A stretch of 5,109 bases of DNA from Candidatus Fermentibacteraceae bacterium. Its GTDB lineage: Bacteria; Fermentibacterota; Fermentibacteria; Fermentibacterales; JCC-6. A model generated the notes under the pieces. The model saw only the letters and a program-made list of their open reading frames with translations. It searched no databases and was not told where the DNA came from. Shown piece after piece: positions 1-5,109 of the stretch; the first letter of the stretch is position 1, and the number at the start of each line of letters is the position of its first letter. The DNA lies in NCBI GenBank assembly GCA_021162285.1, contig JAGGYZ010000093.1, positions 1 to 5,109 of the forward strand. Direction: 5' to 3'. Made by a program: the position numbers and the translations under genes.

Positions 1-9
1 ATGGACTCC

Positions 10-1596
10 CTACGGGTTTATTCTCAGTACCGTGTCTGTTCTGGTGTGCGATTTGTGGGGACAGTCTACAAGGTAGTGAAGCCCCACACTCTCCCTGCGG
101 AGAAGGGCACTCCTAACTATAACCCTTGCAACAGTGGTGAGGTTCCTGAGCTCAAGCTGTTCTATGGTGGGAAGCAGAGTCCAGTAGTCTTCCTCCACCT
201 CATCGGCAAGAACATCCAGAAGTTTCAGCGCGCGGCGGAGACGCTTATCGGTTTTAACAATTCCAACGTAGTCCCACATAACACTTCTGAGGCTTGCCCA
301 GGAGTGGTCTACCAGAACGTTTTCCCTAAGGGGCTCCGCCCTGCCGTAAGACCAGTCTCTTACCTCAAGGTCTGTTACACGGCGGGAAAGGTCGCCTTTG
401 AAAGATCTGGCACACAGGAGGCCCATAACACCAGCCTCAAGCAGACTGTTGCTTCCCAGACGGTTGGCACCGTGGAAACCTGTGCAGGACGCCTCGCCAA
501 TAACACGAAGACCTGTCATCTCCGTTGAGCCGTCTGTTGCAGCAGAGACACCTCCCACGCAGTAGTGCGCGGCAGGCACAACCGGGATAGGATCCTTCCA
601 TGGTTCTATTCCAACAGAGGTTACACCTGAAGTTACTTCAGGGAAATGCTCTTCGAGAAACTGCTTTGAGAGGTGGGTGGCGTCCAGAAGCATGTGATCA
701 GTACCGAATCGTTTCATTTCACTGTCTATTGCCCTTGCGACAACATCTCTGGGGGCAAGTTCCATCCTCTCGGGGTCATAGTACTTCATGAACCGTTTTC
801 CAGCTTCATTCAAGAGTTTTGCACCTTCACCCCGGAGAGCCTCTGTAATAAGAAAATTCCTCTTATCGGGGTGATACAGGCAGGTTGGATGGAACTGATA
901 GAACTCCATGTTCTTTACGGGAAGCCCTGCCCTGTAGGCCATGGCAATACCGTCACCTGTTGAGGAATCCTGGTTGGATGTGTAGCGGTAGGTCTTGCCT
1001 GCGCCTCCTGTGGCTATAACTGTTTCACCTGCAAGGAAAGTGATGACATCTCCTTCCAGGAGTACGTAAGCACCGAGACATTTGTCACTGCCCATATCAA
1101 GAAGCGGCAGCGCCTCCCGGGAAGCGGTGATCAGGTTGATGGCAAATGCGCCCTCGATAATTGTGATGTTGCTTCTGCTCCGGCATTCTTCAGCAAGGTG
1201 CTCGGAGATAAACCTGCCGGTCTGATCGAAGTAGTGAAGCACCCGTCTGAAAGAGTGCCCCCCTTCCATTCCTCCACTGTCTCCGTTGGAGCCTTCAAGG
1301 GTGATGCCCCATTTTGAGAGGGTATCAACAAGCTCCGGGCCCATGGATATTATCTGCCGGGCAACGGTTTCATCCACCATCCCGGCACCGGACTTCTGGG
1401 TGTCTTTCAGGTGGCTCTCAAAGCTGTCAGCCCCAGAGGTAACTGCTGCCAGCCCTCCCTGCGCCAGAAATGTGCTTCCTGCAGGAAGTTTTGTTTTACT
1501 GAGTACTGTTACAGAGTAATCGGGGGATATTTCCAGAGCGCATGTGAGTCCGGCCATTCCTCCGCCTATTATCAGAACATCTGTTTTTCTAGTCAC
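10..1596 (-). CDS. nadB: L-aspartate oxidase NadB
   Basis: NadB is a cytoplasmic FAD enzyme that oxidises L-aspartate to iminoaspartate, using O2 or fumarate as acceptor; NadA then makes quinolinate for NAD synthesis. The 528 residues are close to the 540 of E. coli NadB and the match runs from end to end. The FAD dinucleotide-binding motif GGGMAG is at 11-16 and STFLAQGGLAAV at 41-52. Substrate-site landmarks are EGGHS (E111), FHP (H236), APRD (R283), PAAHY (H344) and GANRLGSNSLLE (R379); these correspond by my alignment to E121, H244, R290, H351 and R386 of E. coli. The helical C-terminal domain is shown by MWDYVGIV at 440-447, LELRNL at 481-486 and RRESVGLHY at 500-508. Together these favour NadB over the related SdhA/FrdA flavoproteins. 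The start is a GTG overlapping the last 8 nt of lpxK, with a strong ribosome site. The stop is TAG. No nadA or nadC is visible in the window. Confidence 0.96.
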   Translation of the reverse strand: MTRKTDVLIIGGGMAGLTCALEISPDYSVTVLSKTKLPAGSTFLAQGGLAAVTSGADSFESHLKDTQKSGAGMVDETVARQIISMGPELVDTLSKWGITLEGSNGDSGGMEGGHSFRRVLHYFDQTGRFISEHLAEECRSRSNITIIEGAFAINLITASREALPLLDMGSDKCLGAYVLLEGDVITFLAGETVIATGGAGKTYRYTSNQDSSTGDGIAMAYRAGLPVKNMEFYQFHPTCLYHPDKRNFLITEALRGEGAKLLNEAGKRFMKYYDPERMELAPRDVVARAIDSEMKRFGTDHMLLDATHLSKQFLEEHFPEVTSGVTSVGIEPWKDPIPVVPAAHYCVGGVSAATDGSTEMTGLRVIGEASCTGFHGANRLGSNSLLEAGVMGLLCARSFKGDLSRRVTDLEVRDWSYGRAEPLRENVLVDHSWASLRSVMWDYVGIVKTDKRLRRALKLLDVLADEVEEDYWTLLPTIEQLELRNLTTVARVIVRSALLRRESVGLHYLVDCPHKSHTRTDTVLRINP

Positions 1597-2671
1597 GGTT
1601 CCCCCCTACCAGCTCCAGTATGCTGCCCAGCAGTTCTTCCTCGGCAGACTTGTCAAGAACTGACAGCCTTATTGGAAGAACCCGCAGTTCCATTGATTTA
1701 ACCGCCGTGGTACCAAGCCTGGCCGCATCTTTTTCCGTGGTAATGAGGTAGTCTGCTGATGACTTCTTCAGGCTTTCCATCAGGTGCTTTTTATCGGTTT
1801 CAGTGTAGCGTCTGTGATCGGGGTAAATATGGAACTTTACCACCTCAAACCCTGTTTTTTCAAGTGTGCGTTTGAAGCCCTGTGGCTTGCCTATACCGCA
1901 GAAGGCTACAACTTTTCCAATTCTGTCTGTTGCTCCGTCATACATCAAAGGTTTCCCTGGAACAACGCTGCTTGGAATAAAAGGTGCCTTCCAGTTCCTC
2001 CCTGAAACAAGCCTTCTGGCAAGAGAGAGCTGCGTTTCTGATGTAACTCCGTTTATCCACAGGTAGTCTGCTTTAGACAGAGACCTGGAAGATTCTCGTA
2101 AGGTTCCCGCCGGCAGAACTCCCCCCTGACCGAAAGGATGATCCGCGTTGAGAACAACTATATCTATGTCTCTCTTCAACTTGTGGTGCTGAAACCCGTC
2201 GTCTACGATTACCACTTCAGGCTTCATCTCCCTCACAGCCCGTTCCACAGCGGCAGTTTTGTCTCCTGCGGTGTACACAGAACATGAACTGCCCAGAACT
2301 TTGCCCAGCAGAACCGCCTCGTCACTGAGAAACGGTCCGCCTGACGCATTCCCCTGGCGGACAGCGATGGGAGGAACACTGCCTGATGACATGTTTTTAC
2401 ACACAACAGAAGTTTTTATTCCCATGTCGGAAAGACTTCGGGCGATTCTTATTGTTACAGGAGTTTTACCAACACCACCCACTTCAATGTTGCCTATGCT
2501 CACAACCACAGTGTTGAAAGATCGAACAGGCAACAGCCCCTTTTCGTAGAGAAAACGATGAAACCCTGCGGCCACAGAGTACACAAACGCCGCCGGCTGG
2601 AGAAGCCAGGCCGCCCACAGCCAGTAGCCCTCTCTTTCAGTCAGCTTTCTGTGTATTTCGTCAAGTCGCAT
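1589..2671 (-). CDS. lpxK: Tetraacyldisaccharide 4'-kinase LpxK
   Basis: LpxK transfers phosphate from ATP to the 4' position of lipid A disaccharide-1-phosphate, giving lipid IVA at the inner face of the inner membrane. The 360-residue length is normal or slightly long. Residues about 17-38 are the hydrophobic, aromatic-rich N-terminal membrane helix. The P-loop-like GNxxxGGxGKTP is at 60-71 and DDGFQH at 157-162, with the aspartates that help catalysis. LPAGTLRE at 186-193 is the usual LPAGPLRE segment, AFCGIGKPQGF is at 256-266, PDHRRY at 284-289 supplies H286, which aligns with the catalytic histidine known from Aquifex LpxK, and TTEKDAARL is at 311-319. The conserved SRGYG-type segment expected after the strand near residue 90 is replaced by CKNMSSGS (91-98), which is unusual. 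ATG at 2669-2671 lies 9 nt after the waaA stop and in the same frame as it; the site before it (AGTGAG at 2680-2685) is weak, so reinitiation after waaA is likely. Confidence 0.94.
   Translation of the reverse strand: MRLDEIHRKLTEREGYWLWAAWLLQPAAFVYSVAAGFHRFLYEKGLLPVRSFNTVVVSIGNIEVGGVGKTPVTIRIARSLSDMGIKTSVVCKNMSSGSVPPIAVRQGNASGGPFLSDEAVLLGKVLGSSCSVYTAGDKTAAVERAVREMKPEVVIVDDGFQHHKLKRDIDIVVLNADHPFGQGGVLPAGTLRESSRSLSKADYLWINGVTSETQLSLARRLVSGRNWKAPFIPSSVVPGKPLMYDGATDRIGKVVAFCGIGKPQGFKRTLEKTGFEVVKFHIYPDHRRYTETDKKHLMESLKKSSADYLITTEKDAARLGTTAVKSMELRVLPIRLSVLDKSAEEELLGSILELVGGNRD
1601..1607 (-). promoter_or_regulatory. Ribosome binding site of nadB, inside the end of lpxK
   Basis: AGGGGGG on the minus strand falls 4 nt before the GTG start of nadB and forms part of the valine and two glycine codons near the end of lpxK. 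It supports the GTG as the true start even though it overlaps lpxK. The run of six G is also a place where sequencing or replication slippage could occur. Confidence 0.7.
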
Positions 2672-2680
2672 TGCTGTGTC

Positions 2681-4462
2681 TCACTGTAGTATTTCCATTT
2701 TCTGCAGAAGTGTTTTTAGTTTTCCCGTAAACAGCTCACCACCATAGTTAAAACTGATTGTTTCCGACTTCAGGCTCAGCAGTTCCTGAATTGCAGCAAC
2801 ACCGCCCTCAGCAGTGGTGAATACTCTGCAAATATTGTTCCTGGAGGCAACCTTCACAACATCGGCAAAGTGAAAGTGTTCAGGCCCCACTATGACTGGA
2901 ACACCGTGGGCAAGCGGTTCCAGAATGTTGTGCCCTCCTACTGGAGCAAGTGTTCCCCCTACAAAAGCTATGTCTGCAATACTGTAGAGAGATGCAAGAA
3001 TACCCCTGACATCGACGATCAGACAGGAGGAGTCTGTAGGATTTTCCGACCACAGATCCGGTTTGAACCCTGCCTTCTCAGCCAGAGCAACAACCTCAGC
3101 CACTCGACTGTCATGTCTTGGAACTATTACCGGGGTAAGCCCCGCGTTGCGGGCCATCTCCAGCAGCACCTTTTCTTCGCCACTCCTGGTTGAACCTGCA
3201 ACCATGATCCCACCGGTTCCCCTTTTTATCATCTTTATCCATGAAGGGTCTGCCGGTTCAGATTTTACGGCAGCCTTTCCGTCTCCGGCAATTTCCGTAG
3301 CTACACCAAGTTTAAGGAACCTGGTGGAATCCGCCTGCGACCTTGAAAGTATGCCTCTGAAACACTGCAGTGTTCTACTGAACAGGGGTTTTATCAATCT
3401 GTACCGTGCGGCACTGTTTTCAGAGAGCCTGGCATTTACCATTCCTGCTGTAATTCCTTTTGAAACAGTTTCATGAAGAAGAACCGGCCAGAATTCGGTT
3501 TCGGCAAGAATCAGCGCACGGGGCTTAAGTTTGTTCAGAAACCTCGACACCGCTGCAGGGGTGTCTATGGGCTGAAAAGCTCCCGGCAGGTTTTCCCTTT
3601 CCAGAAATTCCCTTGCAGCCGGTGTTGAACATGTAATGAAAAACGGAATTGTCTCTGCTTTGAGAATTTCTATCACAGGAAGCAGGCCCTTGATTTCGCC
3701 CAGACTTGAACCGTGCAGCCACACCGGCCTGCTGAAGTTTTCGGGAACAATCCCTCTGCGCTCTCTGCGTTCAGCCTTTGGTCTGAACAGCAGAGCGAGC
3801 TGCACCAATGGACTTAAAATCAGGGATACAGTTTTGATCAGGCTGATTACAACAGACGCTGCAGGGCTGGCAACAAGCTCCGCTCTGTGAGCCTCTGCAT
3901 TTATTGCAGCGTTAAGTGTATGCTGTGTGCACCGTTCAGGTGGAATCGGTCTGCCCTCACTTACAACCACCTTCGCAAAGGGAAGGGGTATTGTGAACCG
4001 GTCCCAGCTCTTGAGGTGAAGTGCGGGAAACGCGGAAACACCGTAAGGGACAACAGGAACACCTGCTTTCCGCGGAATAAGGGAAACTCCCTTTTTAACC
4101 ACCTCCGGCGGACCCTTAGGCCCGTCTGGAGTAATTGCCACCGGATACCCTCTGCGGAGAACTCTTACGATCTCACGGGCGGCAGAGGCCCCCCCTCTGC
4201 TGGATGAACCTCTTATGGCTCCGAACCCCATGTTTCTGCCAAGTGATGAGACAAGAGAGCCGTCTCTGCTGCGGCTGATAAGCAGCTGTATTCCCATTTT
4301 TCTGTGGGTATACATCAGCGGCAGCTGAACACCGTGCCACATGGCAAACAGAACTGAACTTCCCCTGAGGCCTGTTGGGGGTTTCAGCCTGGAAACCCTC
4401 CAGGATCTTCCCAGAAGACTGAGAACTATTCTTCCTGCCGATCCTGCTGTATCATCTTTCAT
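2681..4462 (-). CDS. waaA: Fusion protein: DUF374/LpxJ-like acyltransferase + Kdo transferase WaaA (KdtA)
   Basis: This is a 593-residue two-domain lipid A enzyme. Residues about 1-195 form a complete DUF374 (PF04028, LPLAT-like) domain with WHG at 42-44, RSRDG at 64-68, RGSSSRGG at 84-91 and TPDGPKGP at 111-118. Some members of this family (LpxJ of Helicobacter and Campylobacter) are lipid A secondary acyltransferases. Residues about 200-227 are a hydrophobic segment resembling the N-terminal membrane helix of ordinary WaaA. Residues about 245-593 are a GT-B Kdo transferase (CMP-Kdo to lipid IVA): HGSSLGE with the likely catalytic base E256, AETEFWP at 320-326, NARLS at 343-347, VPRH at 447-450, and GGTL and GGHNILEP at 502-516. 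ATG at 4460-4462 is preferred over an upstream in-frame TTG at 4475-4477 because AAGGA lies 6 nt before it. No plausible separate WaaA start exists at the junction: the only standard start codons there are TTG and GTG inside the hydrophobic helix (3803-3808). The gene overlaps lpxB by 11 nt and ends 9 nt before lpxK. Whether both domains are active cannot be seen. Confidence 0.93.
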   Translation of the reverse strand: MKDDTAGSAGRIVLSLLGRSWRVSRLKPPTGLRGSSVLFAMWHGVQLPLMYTHRKMGIQLLISRSRDGSLVSSLGRNMGFGAIRGSSSRGGASAAREIVRVLRRGYPVAITPDGPKGPPEVVKKGVSLIPRKAGVPVVPYGVSAFPALHLKSWDRFTIPLPFAKVVVSEGRPIPPERCTQHTLNAAINAEAHRAELVASPAASVVISLIKTVSLILSPLVQLALLFRPKAERRERRGIVPENFSRPVWLHGSSLGEIKGLLPVIEILKAETIPFFITCSTPAAREFLERENLPGAFQPIDTPAAVSRFLNKLKPRALILAETEFWPVLLHETVSKGITAGMVNARLSENSAARYRLIKPLFSRTLQCFRGILSRSQADSTRFLKLGVATEIAGDGKAAVKSEPADPSWIKMIKRGTGGIMVAGSTRSGEEKVLLEMARNAGLTPVIVPRHDSRVAEVVALAEKAGFKPDLWSENPTDSSCLIVDVRGILASLYSIADIAFVGGTLAPVGGHNILEPLAHGVPVIVGPEHFHFADVVKVASRNNICRVFTTAEGGVAAIQELLSLKSETISFNYGGELFTGKLKTLLQKMEILQ

Positions 4463-5109
4463 TGAATTCCTTAACAAATTTCACTATTGCCGCAGCGGCG
4501 TTTTCCGCAGGGTCTCCATCACCAAGGGCTTTTCCAACCAGCAGGAGTTTTTTCCGGGCAGCCTCTGCTGCTGTTCTGTCAGCCAGCAGAGGTTCCAGAA
4601 GACTGATGATCTTCCCAGGTGTAACATCGTTCTGTATCAGCTCCGGGGCCACCTCCGTTCCGGCAATAATGTTTGCCAGACCGATTGTGTCCACACCTTT
4701 CACCAGGTGTTTTGCCAGTGCGTAGGTAAAAGCGCCTGTTCTGTAACACACAACGAACGGAACACCGTTAAGCGCAGTTTCCAGAGTGGCTGTGCCGGAA
4801 CACACCAGCGCAGCTTTTGAACCTGCAAGAACACTTTCCGTTCCATCTGCAAGCTCAACTCCCTGTGTAGCCTCAGCTTCAGCATAAATTGCTCTGTCAA
4901 TGTGTGCTGAAACAGCAACCAGTGCCTTGTTTACAACACCCCTTGTACGAAGAACTCTGAAAGCTTCAAGCATCGGTGGCAACAGTTTTTTAACTTCCTG
5001 ATGTCTGCTTCCGGGAAGCAGCCCCAGAGCATCTCCCCCTGATAACTGTGGATGAATACTGTTTTTGAGAGGGTGCCCTGTAAACACAGCCCTGACCCCC
5101 CTCTCCTCG
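4452..5109 (-). CDS. lpxB: Lipid-A-disaccharide synthase LpxB, C-terminal part (5' end beyond the window)
   Basis: LpxB is a membrane-associated GT-B glycosyltransferase that joins UDP-2,3-diacylglucosamine to lipid X, giving lipid A disaccharide-1-phosphate and UDP. The reading frame is open to the right edge, so the 218 visible codons are the C-terminal half or so; E. coli LpxB has 382 residues. Numbering from the first complete codon, family landmarks are a GHPL at 11-14 (part of the usual VGHPLLD segment, here followed by KNS rather than D), LLPGSR at 30-35 with E38 (the LLPGSRxxEI nucleotide-sugar region) and SGTATLE at 104-110 followed by a proline and a YR pair (the SGTATLEAAL...PMVVxYK donor-binding segment). 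The C-terminus is intact and ends in TGA. A GTG at 5085-5087 is an internal valine in the GHPL region and not the true start. The last 11 nt overlap the next gene. The assignment is secure because three separated LpxB motifs occur in the right order. Confidence 0.95.
   Translation of the reverse strand, partial: EERGVRAVFTGHPLKNSIHPQLSGGDALGLLPGSRHQEVKKLLPPMLEAFRVLRTRGVVNKALVAVSAHIDRAIYAEAEATQGVELADGTESVLAGSKAALVCSGTATLETALNGVPFVVCYRTGAFTYALAKHLVKGVDTIGLANIIAGTEVAPELIQNDVTPGKIISLLEPLLADRTAAEAARKKLLLVGKALGDGDPAENAAAAIVKFVKEFNER
4467..4472 (-). promoter_or_regulatory. Ribosome binding site that sets the start of the fusion gene
   Basis: AAGGAA on the minus strand, inside the final codons of lpxB, lies with its last G 6 nt before the ATG at 4460-4462. 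It makes that ATG the likely start. The in-frame TTG at 4475-4477 lies upstream of this site and would leave it inside the coding sequence. Its position within lpxB suggests translational coupling of the two genes. Confidence 0.75.

Noticed and set aside
1..9. A terminator after nadB
   Set aside because: Only 9 bases follow the nadB stop in this window, and no hairpin with a T-run can be seen.
1..528. A long plus-strand open frame of 175 codons
   Set aside because: It lies wholly antisense to nadB, whose protein aligns end to end with a known family. The plus-strand translation shows no recognisable domain and is best explained as a shadow frame.
3063..3476. A plus-strand open frame of 137 codons
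   Set aside because: It is antisense to the conserved WaaA domain, has no convincing ribosome site or family signal, and is a by-product of codon use on the other strand.
2681..4454. Possible TGA recoding, since lpxB and waaA both end in TGA and waaA is in frame with lpxK
   Set aside because: Each protein already ends at its normal C-terminus, and no in-frame TGA occurs inside any of the four genes. The standard bacterial stop meaning fits.
4341..4820. A plus-strand open frame of 159 codons across the lpxB/waaA junction
   Set aside because: It runs antisense to both genes, and its cysteine- and arginine-rich translation matches nothing known. Treated as a shadow.
4452..5087. lpxB as a complete short gene starting at the GTG at 5085-5087
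   Set aside because: The same frame stays open to the window edge with LpxB-like codons (EERGVRA) before the GTG, and the GTG sits inside the GHPL region. The gene is a partial LpxB, not a short one.

Overview
The window holds four genes, all on the minus strand and read from the right edge to the left, with almost no untranslated DNA between them. In transcription order they are the C-terminal part of lpxB (cut by the right edge), a fused gene joining a DUF374/LpxJ-like acyltransferase to the Kdo transferase WaaA (KdtA), lpxK, and nadB. Neighbouring genes overlap by 11 nt (lpxB/waaA), are 9 nt apart (waaA/lpxK) and overlap by 8 nt (lpxK/nadB). This is the layout of one translationally coupled operon. 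Only 9 bases follow the nadB stop, so the operon's end is not visible. Its promoter lies beyond the right edge.

The first three genes belong to the lipid A (Raetz) pathway, acting at the cytoplasmic face of the inner membrane. LpxB makes the disaccharide-1-phosphate, LpxK phosphorylates it at the 4' position to give lipid IVA, WaaA adds Kdo, and the DUF374 domain probably adds a secondary acyl chain. The fourth gene, nadB, encodes L-aspartate oxidase, the first enzyme of de novo NAD synthesis from aspartate. It has no obvious biochemical link to lipid A.

The organism is therefore a diderm (Gram-negative) bacterium that makes LPS or at least Kdo-lipid A. The DNA looks close to balanced in GC by eye, and arginine codons AGA and AGG are common. 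The acyltransferase-WaaA fusion, the unusual LpxK and nadB at the end of the operon do not fit Enterobacterales. An uncultured or deep-branching diderm lineage is plausible, but the phylum cannot be assigned from this sequence.

I see no RNA genes, mobile elements, CRISPR arrays, terminators or long repeats, and no gene-free stretch longer than about 10 bases. The most notable points are the DUF374-WaaA fusion, the loss of the usual SRGY-type motif in LpxK, a changed GNLKF-type segment in WaaA, and the coupling of nadB to lipid A genes. The core genes themselves are recognisable known families; I found no wholly new system.
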